The position numbers and the translations under genes were made by a program. Shown here piece by piece: positions 6,883 to 14,804 of a stretch of DNA of 37,206 nt (positions are counted from its first letter, which is position 1; each line of letters begins with the position of its first letter). This DNA is from a virus. Location: positions 1 through 37,206 of the IMG/VR virus record IMGVR_UViG_3300031269_000041; one strand, 5' to 3'. Below the pieces are notes generated by a model. That model was given only the letters and a program-made list of their open reading frames with translations, searched no databases and had not been told where the DNA came from.

Positions 6883-7253
6883 CAAAACTCCTCAGCGGCT
6901 TCAGGGTCTTTCTCAACCTCAACATCCTTGGGAGGCTTGAGGTGGATAGGCATAGCGGTTGATCTCCTGGAGCCCCTCACCTTCATTTCAAAAGGGTTGA
7001 GCGCATCAGCAAACTTGCTCCCAACGTTGCCTCCCACAAGTGCAACAATCACAGTGATGGTGATGTTGCTGAATGCTCCAGCCTCCAGCTTGCCCATGTA
7101 GGCAAGCATAAAACAGGGCAACCACACACCAGCATAGACGTAAACCATTTTACGTCCACCCAGTGCGGTAATTGCCCTACGAATCACAGGATTGCTCTCA
7201 TCTTTAGATGAGTCCACCTCCTGTGAAGTGTTCGATTTTGAGTCTGTAAGCAT
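6882..7253 (-). CDS. Two-span holin-like membrane protein
   Basis: The protein has 123 aa. The start at 7253 is chosen over an upstream in-frame ATG at 7382 because GAGAGG lies 7 bases before it and the upstream part is only the shadow of the endolysin gene. A hydrophilic N-terminus (1-33), two membrane segments (about 35-53 and 60-80) and a basic then acidic C-terminus resemble class II holins. It directly follows the endolysin and overlaps it by 50 bases, the usual holin position. Which of the three small membrane proteins is the true holin cannot be settled from sequence. Confidence 0.55.
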   Translation of the reverse strand: MLTDSKSNTSQEVDSSKDESNPVIRRAITALGGRKMVYVYAGVWLPCFMLAYMGKLEAGAFSNITITVIVALVGGNVGSKFADALNPFEMKVRGSRRSTAMPIHLKPPKDVEVEKDPEAAEEF

Positions 7254-7839
7254 GTAGGCACCTCTCCAGTGGTCTGTTGTTTTTAACAACACCCTCACCA
7301 TATGTCCCATCGCCCAACGTACCGTAAGCATTGCCCTCAATCGTGGGGATGGAACCATCCCCCTGGACTCCATCAAGTGCAATCATGATGTGATCACCTG
7401 ATGGTCTGGAGGTTCGTGGGGTGTCAAGGATCAGGATGTCTCCCCTTTGAACGTCCTTGGGATCAAGGCGCTCAGGAGGTTCAACACCACAGTTCTCCCA
7501 TCTTCTCTCACTTGCCAGCCTGGGACAAGAGGGGAAGCAGGAGGATGCGATTGAGGGCTTGAGCTGTACATCAACACACCTCTCACTGTCCAGGAAGTCC
7601 CCCACTTGCATGAAGCAAGCTCCAGCGAAGATCCCACACCACATCATCCCTTTGCTCTCCTGGTAGCGTCCACCCTCCCCCCTTGCGAGCATCCAACCCC
7701 ACCCAACAAGGTGAAAGAACCTCTCAATTTCCATGATGTCTCCAGGGTGTCCCTTTTGGGTATCCCTGATGGTGTCCTCCCAGGACAGCTCAGCGGCAAG
7801 GATCGCCGCCTCAATAATCTGTTTGCGTGTGTAGCTCAT
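7204..7839 (-). CDS. Endolysin, CHAP/NlpC-P60-like cysteine peptidase or amidase
   Basis: The protein has 211 aa. The catalytic-type cysteine is in MMWCGIFAGAC (C68), the histidine in SGDHIMIAL (H150) and the third polar residue in PTIEGNAYG (E168 or N170). The order C-H-E/N and the VQRGDILIL strand preceding the histidine are hallmarks of CHAP domains. It would cleave amide bonds in peptidoglycan at lysis. No signal peptide is seen, so release depends on a holin. It lies between the tail fibre and holin-like gene. An insertion between the cysteine and histidine (about 85-128, several Cys) is longer than in minimal CHAP domains. Confidence 0.75.
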   Translation of the reverse strand: MSYTRKQIIEAAILAAELSWEDTIRDTQKGHPGDIMEIERFFHLVGWGWMLARGEGGRYQESKGMMWCGIFAGACFMQVGDFLDSERCVDVQLKPSIASSCFPSCPRLASERRWENCGVEPPERLDPKDVQRGDILILDTPRTSRPSGDHIMIALDGVQGDGSIPTIEGNAYGTLGDGTYGEGVVKNNRPLERCLHAYRLKIEHFTGGGLI

Positions 7840-7860
7840 GCTCTCTCTCCATGGTGTGTG

Positions 7861-7881
7861 TGAGGCTCACTGAGAGCCTCA
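7861..7881 (-). terminator. Hairpin between fibre and endolysin genes
   Basis: TGAGGCTC (7861-7868) pairs with GAGCCTCA (7874-7881). No clear T tract follows on the minus strand, so it may be an RNA-stability or attenuation hairpin rather than a full terminator. Confidence 0.35.
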
Positions 7882-7885
7882 TTGA

Positions 7886-8833
7886 TTAATATACAGCAAG
7901 ATCAATGTTGAACTCAGCCCCACTGGGAGCGGTGCTCAGCCTTGGGTTGACCCATGTTGAGCCGTTCCAGTATTTCACAGTGAGGATCAGCCTGTTGTTT
8001 GCTGAATCGTATGTGAGGCTTGAGTCAAACACAGTCCCATCAACTGAGCTGATGCTGTGTGTGACTGTGCCTGATACGTTTGCGCTGATTGCATTCATCA
8101 CAAACGTCCCTGAAGGGGCTCCACTTGTAACAAAGTTCCCTGAGATGTTGTATGCGGTAACTGATGAGTTTGTGAGAGATCCTGAACCTTCAGTGAAGTT
8201 GAATGTTCCCCTATGCTTAACGAGGTTCCCTTTGTAAAGGGATGAGTCTCCAGGGAATAGGATGGAGAAGTTCCCCCCAGGTGGGTTAGACCGATCAACC
8301 CTATATGCCTGGGTTGACACCCCAGCAATCTGAGCACCAACACCCTCCACCCTGAGACACCTTGCTCCATCAAGTCCAGATTCATCATCAATGTCTATCT
8401 CAACCCCTGATGTCTGGCCTATGCGATACACTGAACGGATTGCAAAGTCTGATTGACTGATTGTGATCGCTGAAACAACCGCGCGATGGTGCACCCTGTG
8501 TTGCCCTGAGCTGTCCACAGTGACCTCATATTCACCATGATCACCCCATGCAATGTGGTTTGTGAGGTTGACCTTGGGAGAGCTTAGATCCCCAGCCCCT
8601 CCATTATGGATGTGGTTTTCATTGAAGTGATTCAACCACTCAACCCATAGAAAGGTTATATAAAACAACCAGTTCAACCAGTTGTAAGGGACCGTCTCCT
8701 CATGCTCAAAACCATCCTGTTGTTTTGAGATGTTGGGAGGGACGTTCTCATTAGTCGGATCTGACTTTAAGCCCGCTGGATCTGGAGTGTGATTGGTTGC
8801 CCATTGAGGGCTATCTGTTGGTTTTACTGGCAT
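7886..8833 (-). CDS. Tail fibre or spike protein
   Basis: The protein has 315 aa. The N-terminal 65 residues (TPDPAG, then VPYNWLNWLFY with many aromatics) resemble the virion-attachment region of phage tail fibres. Residues 75-180 include HIHNGGAGDLSSPKVNL, typical of a fibre shaft start. The C-terminal 140 residues are Ser/Thr/Gly/Asn-rich beta sequence, as expected for a receptor-binding trimer tip. The position at the end of the baseplate cluster supports this. No enzymatic motif or chaperone gene is evident. Its stop is close to the lysis block. Confidence 0.65.
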   Translation of the reverse strand: MPVKPTDSPQWATNHTPDPAGLKSDPTNENVPPNISKQQDGFEHEETVPYNWLNWLFYITFLWVEWLNHFNENHIHNGGAGDLSSPKVNLTNHIAWGDHGEYEVTVDSSGQHRVHHRAVVSAITISQSDFAIRSVYRIGQTSGVEIDIDDESGLDGARCLRVEGVGAQIAGVSTQAYRVDRSNPPGGNFSILFPGDSSLYKGNLVKHRGTFNFTEGSGSLTNSSVTAYNISGNFVTSGAPSGTFVMNAISANVSGTVTHSISSVDGTVFDSSLTYDSANNRLILTVKYWNGSTWVNPRLSTAPSGAEFNIDLAVY

Positions 8834-9399
8834 TACACAAGCCTTGAAAGTTGACCCTGATCAAGCCCTTGATCGGGTGTGTCTAGTTTGAATGGATTAG
8901 AGTGAGTCTCCACAACTCCTGTAACCTGAACTCCAGCAATGGTGGACGTTTGCATTATTTGCTGAAGCTCACCCACCACAAGGGCTCCCAGTGAACCTCC
9001 TGAGAACTCAAAAGAGACCGTTGCTCCAGGGTGCTCCCTGATGATTATCTCATCAGCCTGAGTGAGTCTGTGGAGGATGTTGAGGAGCTGTTCTGGTGTA
9101 CCACTGGAGGTGTTGCGCGCGATACGTGCAACAATGAATCTGATGAAGTTGAGGTCACTCAGTGAGCCCCTCCTCTCACCAATGAGAGCGCCCCACTGGT
9201 CAAGTGTGATTCCCACACCCTCCAGTGTCTCACCATCCCAGATGATGCGGTTGTTGATCATCTCATTGAGTTCAACCTCAACCTCCTGGACTTGCTCCAC
9301 AATCATTGATGCAATGAGGGGGAACAGCGCGCTCTCCTTGAACTGGATGAGGAGCCGCTCAAGGGCTCTCTCAACCATGTTTGTGATCATCTTTATCAT
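8833..9399 (-). CDS. Baseplate wedge protein, DUF2612 / Mu gp48-like
   Basis: The protein has 188 aa. The segment TLEGVGITLDQWGALIGERRG (about 57-77) followed by FIRFIVARIARNTSSGTPEQLL matches the pattern of DUF2612 and YmfQ-like tail proteins, which connect baseplate J to fibres. It overlaps the baseplate J stop by 4 bases and abuts the fibre gene, the standard position for this subunit. Confidence 0.7.
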   Translation of the reverse strand: MIKMITNMVERALERLLIQFKESALFPLIASMIVEQVQEVEVELNEMINNRIIWDGETLEGVGITLDQWGALIGERRGSLSDLNFIRFIVARIARNTSSGTPEQLLNILHRLTQADEIIIREHPGATVSFEFSGGSLGALVVGELQQIMQTSTIAGVQVTGVVETHSNPFKLDTPDQGLDQGQLSRLV

Positions 9400-10586
9400 A
9401 CTTGCACCACTGTTGTTCTGGTTGAGTCAAAGCGCGCTTGTGAGGTCTCACCAACCACAAGGTTAGCTGAGGATGATGGGGGATCTGTGAGCCCCACTTT
9501 GACAACAACTTGAGACACCTCATCCAAGTCCTCAACCGTTGTTGAGTTCACAGACCTTGTGAGCCTCCAGGTGTTCACATCATCGGCAATCTGGAGGAGG
9601 TTCCCCTCAGCAAGTGCATCATTCTCGATTGCCTCAAGCTCACCTGAGCTGAGGGTCTTTGATGAGGACACCTCCACAATCATCCACACATCAAGCTCAG
9701 TTGCCCTGGAGAACACCACTGTGTGTGGTTTGCCCTGGGAGTCAACAATGGTCTTAGCGCGCTGATCTGGAGCTGGGGCTGTGGTTGTCGTTTCAATCCC
9801 AGCGCCTTTGAGCGTCCATAGCTTGTCTGCAACCTCCTGATCATCTCCACCAAGGACAACAACCTCAATGCTGTGGGGTGGTCTCCCAGAGCCATCAGTG
9901 AGGCTGGTTGCATTTTCATACACCTGGACAGATTGAACCTCATCAACACCCTCAAGGATCTTTGAGAGGATTGCTCCCACAGTCGCAAATCCAGCAACCT
10001 GGAGAGAGGTTCTCATCCTGACCCTAAGCTCAGAATCACTCTCAACCGCTCTACCCTGCAGAGCGTCCTCAGCGTTGCTCACTGAGTCCCATCCTGAGAC
10101 CGCTGTAACCTTGACTGTGAGAGATCCTGAGCTTGCCTCAATCGCTCCCTTGTTGATGCTCCTCACATCAACTGTTGTTGCTCCCAGTGCTGGGATCACA
10201 ACATCAGCAATGGTCTCAAAGATCTCACCAGTCTGAGCCTGTGCAATCTGTGTACCTGATGGGATGAGCGTCCCATTGCTACCATTGACAATCACAGATG
10301 TGATTGATGGTGTAGCTGGTAGCCTTGTGAGTCCTATGATGTATGCGAGGTTGTCCAGGAGGACTCCCTCAGCGCTATTGGGGTCAAGCATCCAGTAGGC
10401 AATCTGAAGCTGTTCCCAGACCTCAGCAAGTGCCTCACTGAACACGCCAATGAGGAGCCCCACGAATGACTTTGGGGATGTCTTGACGCCATCCCCAAAC
10501 GCTCCCTTTGCAGCGGTCTCAAGGCTCCCCTTGATGTCAATGAGCCGCTTATGTAAATAGCCTGATACGCTGAATCCAAAAGACAT
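9396..10586 (-). CDS. Baseplate J-like protein
   Basis: The protein has 396 aa. It shows baseplate J features: a helical N-terminus ending SAEGVLLDNLAYIIGLTR (about 71-88), then SGTQIAQAQTG, the ESDSELRVRMRTSL segment (about 183-196) and repeated beta modules. The P2 gpJ/Mu gp47 family forms the wedge arms of contractile-tail baseplates. It lies between an orphan 391-aa gene and the DUF2612 gene; in Mu and P2 relatives it normally directly follows the gpW/gp25-like gene. Confidence 0.88.
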   Translation of the reverse strand: MSFGFSVSGYLHKRLIDIKGSLETAAKGAFGDGVKTSPKSFVGLLIGVFSEALAEVWEQLQIAYWMLDPNSAEGVLLDNLAYIIGLTRLPATPSITSVIVNGSNGTLIPSGTQIAQAQTGEIFETIADVVIPALGATTVDVRSINKGAIEASSGSLTVKVTAVSGWDSVSNAEDALQGRAVESDSELRVRMRTSLQVAGFATVGAILSKILEGVDEVQSVQVYENATSLTDGSGRPPHSIEVVVLGGDDQEVADKLWTLKGAGIETTTTAPAPDQRAKTIVDSQGKPHTVVFSRATELDVWMIVEVSSSKTLSSGELEAIENDALAEGNLLQIADDVNTWRLTRSVNSTTVEDLDEVSQVVVKVGLTDPPSSSANLVVGETSQARFDSTRTTVVQV

Positions 10587-10595
10587 GAGATCACC

Positions 10596-11771
10596 TTATT
10601 TTTTTGTGGGGAATGTGAACGGAAATGGAGGGACCCCATTAGGGTATTTCATCAGCAAGGCATCAGTGACTTTCATAAAGGTGATGGTGGGTGATGCTGG
10701 ATCTTCAGCAAACAACTGGAGGTAATACTCCCTTGCATTATACGCTGATGCCTCCCTCCCAAGGTTGCCCTTGAGGTGTCCTTTCATCGCACCTCCATTG
10801 CTCACCTCTACAGGATACCACTTGAACTTTGATCCCACTGTGAGTTCATTGTCCTGAGTGAGCGTTTTCCTGAATACAAGCTCAAGATCATACAGCCTGG
10901 AGCCCGCTGAACTGAAGCAATCAACATAACCCTCATCATGATCTGGGTTCCCAGAAGTGTTCTGAGTGCTGGTAGCTGTCGTTTCAATCCACATCATGCC
11001 TTGAGTGTATGTGTCTCCCACATCATCTGGATCAAGGATGTTGCCCATCTTACAGATAAAGTCTGGGTTTTTGGATGATCCCTGAGACATCATAATGTCA
11101 AGAGCCTCCTCATCCTCATCAAAGCAAAGGAAGATGTCTGAACCATTCACGCTCTCTGATCCACTCTGGATCATTGTGATCCCCCTTGGATAGTCTGTGT
11201 TTGGCAGGAAGATGTTAGCCTTTGATGTGCTGTTTGCTGGGAGCGCTGATGATGTGCCAAAATCACCACCAGTGTATGTCAATTCAGTTGAATCGTTAAA
11301 TTTCATATCAAATGTATCTGATGCGTAATCTGGATTAAACATAACGTTTAAGCCAAATCCTGAAGATGTGATGTATCCTGTGTTGTCTGGTTCAATGGCA
11401 CAGTTTTGAAAGTATGGATAAGATGATGTGCTTCCAGGTATGATGAAATAGTTTGCTGCTGGAACGTTGGATGAGCTATCATAACCTGAGAAAAGAAACA
11501 GCCACTCACATCCAGCGGTTGTGTCCCTAACGATGAAAGCATAACCGCTCCTTGTTCCGTTAGAGAACTTGCATATGTCAGAGACCTTATAGCGGGCTGG
11601 GAGCGCTTTGTTGAATGGGTAGGACTTACCATCACCATTCCTTATGAGGTCTCTAAATGCAATTGCCCAGACATTTGCTCTGGACTCAACATCAGAATCA
11701 ACCTCACCCCTTGAGGTGTCTAGCTTGAAAAGCAGATCAGGTGTGTAAAAGTAAAAGGCATGTTCAGCCAT
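10596..11771 (-). CDS. Unknown 391-aa protein within the baseplate cluster
   Basis: No family is recognised. It has no signal peptide or membrane segment. The sequence is rich in Asn, Ser, Tyr, Asp and Phe with little helix, consistent with a beta-rich structural protein; there are six cysteines. Local base use is more AT-rich (for example 11280-11420) than in neighbours. It separates the gpW/gp25-like gene from baseplate J, an unusual place, so it may be a phage-specific baseplate decoration, a receptor-binding protein or a recent acquisition. Confidence 0.65.
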   Translation of the reverse strand: MAEHAFYFYTPDLLFKLDTSRGEVDSDVESRANVWAIAFRDLIRNGDGKSYPFNKALPARYKVSDICKFSNGTRSGYAFIVRDTTAGCEWLFLFSGYDSSSNVPAANYFIIPGSTSSYPYFQNCAIEPDNTGYITSSGFGLNVMFNPDYASDTFDMKFNDSTELTYTGGDFGTSSALPANSTSKANIFLPNTDYPRGITMIQSGSESVNGSDIFLCFDEDEEALDIMMSQGSSKNPDFICKMGNILDPDDVGDTYTQGMMWIETTATSTQNTSGNPDHDEGYVDCFSSAGSRLYDLELVFRKTLTQDNELTVGSKFKWYPVEVSNGGAMKGHLKGNLGREASAYNAREYYLQLFAEDPASPTITFMKVTDALLMKYPNGVPPFPFTFPTKK

Positions 11772-11780
11772 GATTTAACC

Positions 11781-12365
11781 TCAAGGTTCTGGTGTGGAGT
11801 TAAGTGGTGTGGAATGGGGCTTCACATCATACAAGTCCAGCGTGTTTGTGATGATGGACATCTTAGCCCCCCCTAACGCTGGGTGGTTGTCTGATGTGTA
11901 AAGATTGTCCAGGGGAAGTGGTCTGAATATCAGCTCATAAAGATCAACCTCAACAGGAGGCACAACAACAGGAGGAGGAGGCTCCTCAACCCTTGTGATC
12001 CTTGTAACTGTTCCCAGTGGGAGTGAGGACTCAATCTCCCCATACTCAGTGGTTGCTGTGAACGCAACTGAGAGAGCCCTGGTGATGCGGTTAACTGATG
12101 TTGTGTATTCAATGATCTCAACAACACCATCAACCTGAGCTATCACCCTTTTGATCTCAGCGTCCCTCACAATCTGTGGTTGTTTGCCCAGTATCCTCCC
12201 CAGGTAATCTGTTCCCACAGACCTATCAAGGAACCATTCACCTTTCCACATCAGGAGTGAGATCCTCAACTCCTGTTCAATTGCGGCAAGGCCATCAACA
12301 GGAACAAGATCACCATTAATAAAAGCTATGTCGTGAGTCTCTATGTTTAGTGCAAAATCTCTCAT
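11781..12365 (-). CDS. Baseplate wedge protein, GPW/gp25-like (Mu gp46 type)
   Basis: The protein has 194 aa. Residues 1-120 match the gp25-like/DUF2634 pattern: LAAIEQELRISLLMWKGEW (about 25-43), LGRILGK, then EIKRVIAQVDGV. The C-terminal 65 residues carry a proline run (EPPPPVVVPP) and a less ordered tail, an extension beyond the family core. These wedge proteins bind the baseplate hub and the tube end. It overlaps the spike gene by 4 bases. Confidence 0.75.
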   Translation of the reverse strand: MRDFALNIETHDIAFINGDLVPVDGLAAIEQELRISLLMWKGEWFLDRSVGTDYLGRILGKQPQIVRDAEIKRVIAQVDGVVEIIEYTTSVNRITRALSVAFTATTEYGEIESSLPLGTVTRITRVEEPPPPVVVPPVEVDLYELIFRPLPLDNLYTSDNHPALGGAKMSIITNTLDLYDVKPHSTPLNSTPEP

Positions 12366-13057
12366 ATCTTGATGCTCCCTAGCTTTAAAGCCACAGCATC
12401 AAGAGCACTCTCCACAGCCTCAATAGCGGCAAGCGCTGGAGGGGCAAAGGGAGCGGGTGTGTTGATCGCCGTAACTGCAACCTGAGCCGACTTGAGCGCG
12501 CTCATAAGGCTACCAACTTGCTTTATCACATCCTCAACAAGCTGGACAAGCTCAGCGGTATCTGAGCCCAGTGAGACCTTGCCTCCAGGGGTGATGGTGA
12601 GCCCCACAGAACCATCCCTCAAACCTATCCAAAGATCATCACCTGGGGCTTTGCCATCCTTGGCTTTTGGATCGCTGAAGCTCCCCACAAGCGCGATGCA
12701 ATCACTGGTGTGAAGGAACCTCCCATCACCAGGATCAACGCAACCCCCATTGCTCTTGAACACGTCCATGGACCGTCCTGAGAAGATGAGGAACACCTCA
12801 TCACCTTTCTGAGGAGCCGCATGAATCGCAAAGCCTCCAGCGCTCCAGAAGTGAACAGGAACATTGGGGATCTCAGCGCGCTCCTCCAGCTCTCCTGATG
12901 TCTTCTTTTGCTTGATGCAAGGCTTGATTGTTGCGCTCATGGTGGACCCATCAAAGGAGACAATCTCTCCAGGGAGAGGGAAGTTTTTCCCCATCATCAC
13001 ACCAGTGATTGCATCCCTGAGAGCTTGTGTGGGATCTGGTCTTGATTCATTTATCAT
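12362..13057 (-). CDS. Baseplate spike protein, gp138/gpV-like
   Basis: The protein has 231 aa from the ATG at 13057, which forms an ATGA overlap with the hub gene stop; an in-frame start 30 bases upstream is less economical. Residues 15-120 form an OB-fold-type domain of the Gp138 N-terminal class (LPGEIVSFDGSTMSATIKP, then GDEVFLIFSGRSMD). DGSVGLTITPGGKVSLG near 155-171 resembles the start of a beta-helix needle, and the tail is Ala-rich helical. It would form the trimeric spike at the tube tip. Confidence 0.75.
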   Translation of the reverse strand: MINESRPDPTQALRDAITGVMMGKNFPLPGEIVSFDGSTMSATIKPCIKQKKTSGELEERAEIPNVPVHFWSAGGFAIHAAPQKGDEVFLIFSGRSMDVFKSNGGCVDPGDGRFLHTSDCIALVGSFSDPKAKDGKAPGDDLWIGLRDGSVGLTITPGGKVSLGSDTAELVQLVEDVIKQVGSLMSALKSAQVAVTAINTPAPFAPPALAAIEAVESALDAVALKLGSIKI

Positions 13058-13866
13058 AGTGGTTTGACCTCCATCACGCTCAACCATTGCCCTGAGTGTG
13101 TGTCTCCTGAGAACTTGTGTTTAAGGATCACATAAGCTCCCTTGTATTCGTTTGAGTTTAGGTCCAGGGCTCTCCCTGGACGCGCTTGATGTATGAGAAG
13201 CGCCGTAACCTCCAGCTTACCTCCCTCCAGGGATTTAGGTGAGCCCACAAGCCCAGTGCTGGAATCGAGATAAACAGCTTCCCTGGGTGTTGCTGAGCCC
13301 TCCTTGAGAGCCTGGATCTCCTCATCCTGAATGCTCCAGGTGTACCCATTGCGCTCAAAGAGTGAGTCAAGCTCATTCGCTGATGATCCAGAAAGAACAA
13401 CCCCTTGAACCTTTGTGGTGATTGCCTTGAGGGAGTCCACAAAGCCCTCACCTATCTTGAGCCCTCCCAGTGATCCCTTTACAGCGCTGAGGATCTTCTC
13501 AGGTGTTGCTCCCTTTGGGATAGTTGCCTGGATTGTGGCTGTTTTCATTGCCTCAATTCCATCACCACACTCAATGTCTGTAACCCACTCAGACCCCTCT
13601 TTGTGTGAGGATACAGCAGTGATGTCTCCCCTGAACAGCATCCCAATATCATTGAGGTATCCAGCCTCAAGGATAAATTTCATCTTCTCTTTGATGAAGC
13701 TCCTGGACTCCCTTGAGAGGTTATACACCCTCAAGGTGATGGTGTTTGCTGTGCGCTTTGGGGTGTGCTCTCCACTGAAAGCAACCCTCAGATCACTCCA
13801 CTCCCTCCCCTCCTTGCCCTCCTCACCTATCGTGAGGCTGTATCTCCTTATGTAAAGATCATTCAT
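13054..13866 (-). CDS. Baseplate hub protein, gp27/gpD-like
   Basis: The protein has 270 aa. The N-terminus (LRVAFSGEHTPKRTANTITLRVYNLS, about 26-51) and a central beta segment with FRGDITAVSSHKEGSEWVTDIECGDG fit phage hub proteins of the gp27/gpD class, which join tail tube to spike. It is ATGA-linked on both sides with the plug and spike genes, the usual order in Pam3-like baseplates. Confidence 0.7.
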   Translation of the reverse strand: MNDLYIRRYSLTIGEEGKEGREWSDLRVAFSGEHTPKRTANTITLRVYNLSRESRSFIKEKMKFILEAGYLNDIGMLFRGDITAVSSHKEGSEWVTDIECGDGIEAMKTATIQATIPKGATPEKILSAVKGSLGGLKIGEGFVDSLKAITTKVQGVVLSGSSANELDSLFERNGYTWSIQDEEIQALKEGSATPREAVYLDSSTGLVGSPKSLEGGKLEVTALLIHQARPGRALDLNSNEYKGAYVILKHKFSGDTHSGQWLSVMEVKPL

Positions 13867-14216
13867 CTGAGAGCCTCCAGCTCATCCCCAGTCACATAGA
13901 TGAGTCTGAAATTACCCTCAAGCCCCACATCACCCAGTGTGGGCTCCATGAGGCTCTCATCTTCTGGGATGAGGATGAGGTCTCCATCAGGGAGGAGAGG
14001 GTTGCTGAACCGCTCCAGGAGGCTCCAGCGCGCAACCAATGCAATCCCAGCAACCAGAATCTCATCAGATGAACCATCATAGACGTTCATATAATAGCGC
14101 TGAGCGCGATTGTTCCAGGCAATGAAAAGCCTGAAGCTCCTCCCATCAAGCGAGTAAACAGCATCAATGGGGAGCGCTGGTTCTGATGGTGTAAATGTGA
14201 TTGGAATCTCAAGCAT
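13863..14216 (-). CDS. Baseplate plug protein (Pam3 gp18-like)
   Basis: The protein has 117 aa. It starts with EIPITFTPSEPAL, then YSLDGRSFRLFIAWNNRAQRYYMNVYD (about 21-47), and has a conserved RFSNPLLPDGDL segment; the pattern matches the phage baseplate plug family (DUF6983). In Pam3-like phages the plug closes the tube end at the hub. It is coupled by a 4-base overlap to the hub gene. Confidence 0.75.
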   Translation of the reverse strand: MLEIPITFTPSEPALPIDAVYSLDGRSFRLFIAWNNRAQRYYMNVYDGSSDEILVAGIALVARWSLLERFSNPLLPDGDLILIPEDESLMEPTLGDVGLEGNFRLIYVTGDELEALR

Positions 14217-14219
14217 GTA

Positions 14220-14792
14220 TCAGCTCCCAAAGGTGAGTTTATATAGTTCTGATGAATCCTTTTCAGCCTTTGCTTTTGCTTTTTTCGTGGCTTTTCTGGA
14301 CCCTTTTCCCTTTGGCTTTTTGGTTCCATGCTTAACCGATGAATCAGGATCGCCAAGGGTTGTTGTTTTGCGCTGAGCAACCTGGAACTCCTGGAGGCTC
14401 ACTGAGACCTTGAGGGCAACACCAGACTCAGCATCCTCAAGAGTCCCAACTGATGTGATGAGCATATCCTCATAAACCTTGAGACCGCTCACAACAGTGA
14501 GCCCTTGCCTTGCCTTTGCAAGCAACACAAGCGCGCTCCATTGCTCCCTTGCCCTACCGACAGCGGCTCTCTCAGCTCCAGTCACAATGTCAGACCACAT
14601 CACCTCCATGGTGAGTTGATCAGGCATAACAACCGCATGATCAGGTATGTCTGAGCCCTCCTCAACAGGATTGTTGAGAACTTGAATGGTTGTGGTGTGA
14701 TTCTCAGTGATGGAGGCATCAACAACAAGATCCCCCAGCTTGCTCCCCTGAGCCCTCCTCACAAGTATTGCTGTTTCTTCTGATTCTGCCAT
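14220..14792 (-). CDS. Baseplate adaptor, Dit-like
   Basis: The protein has 190 aa. Residues 15-65 (LGDLVVDASITENHTTTIQ, then PVEEGSDIPDHAV) match the N-terminal Dit-like domain of myophage baseplate adaptors. Residues 85-140 finish the core. The last 45 residues are very basic (KKPKGKGSRKATKKAKAKAEK), an extension that might touch DNA or tape measure protein. It follows the tape measure gene, as expected. Confidence 0.7.
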   Translation of the reverse strand: MAESEETAILVRRAQGSKLGDLVVDASITENHTTTIQVLNNPVEEGSDIPDHAVVMPDQLTMEVMWSDIVTGAERAAVGRAREQWSALVLLAKARQGLTVVSGLKVYEDMLITSVGTLEDAESGVALKVSVSLQEFQVAQRKTTTLGDPDSSVKHGTKKPKGKGSRKATKKAKAKAEKDSSELYKLTFGS

Positions 14793-14804
14793 GATGGGCG
14801 CTCC

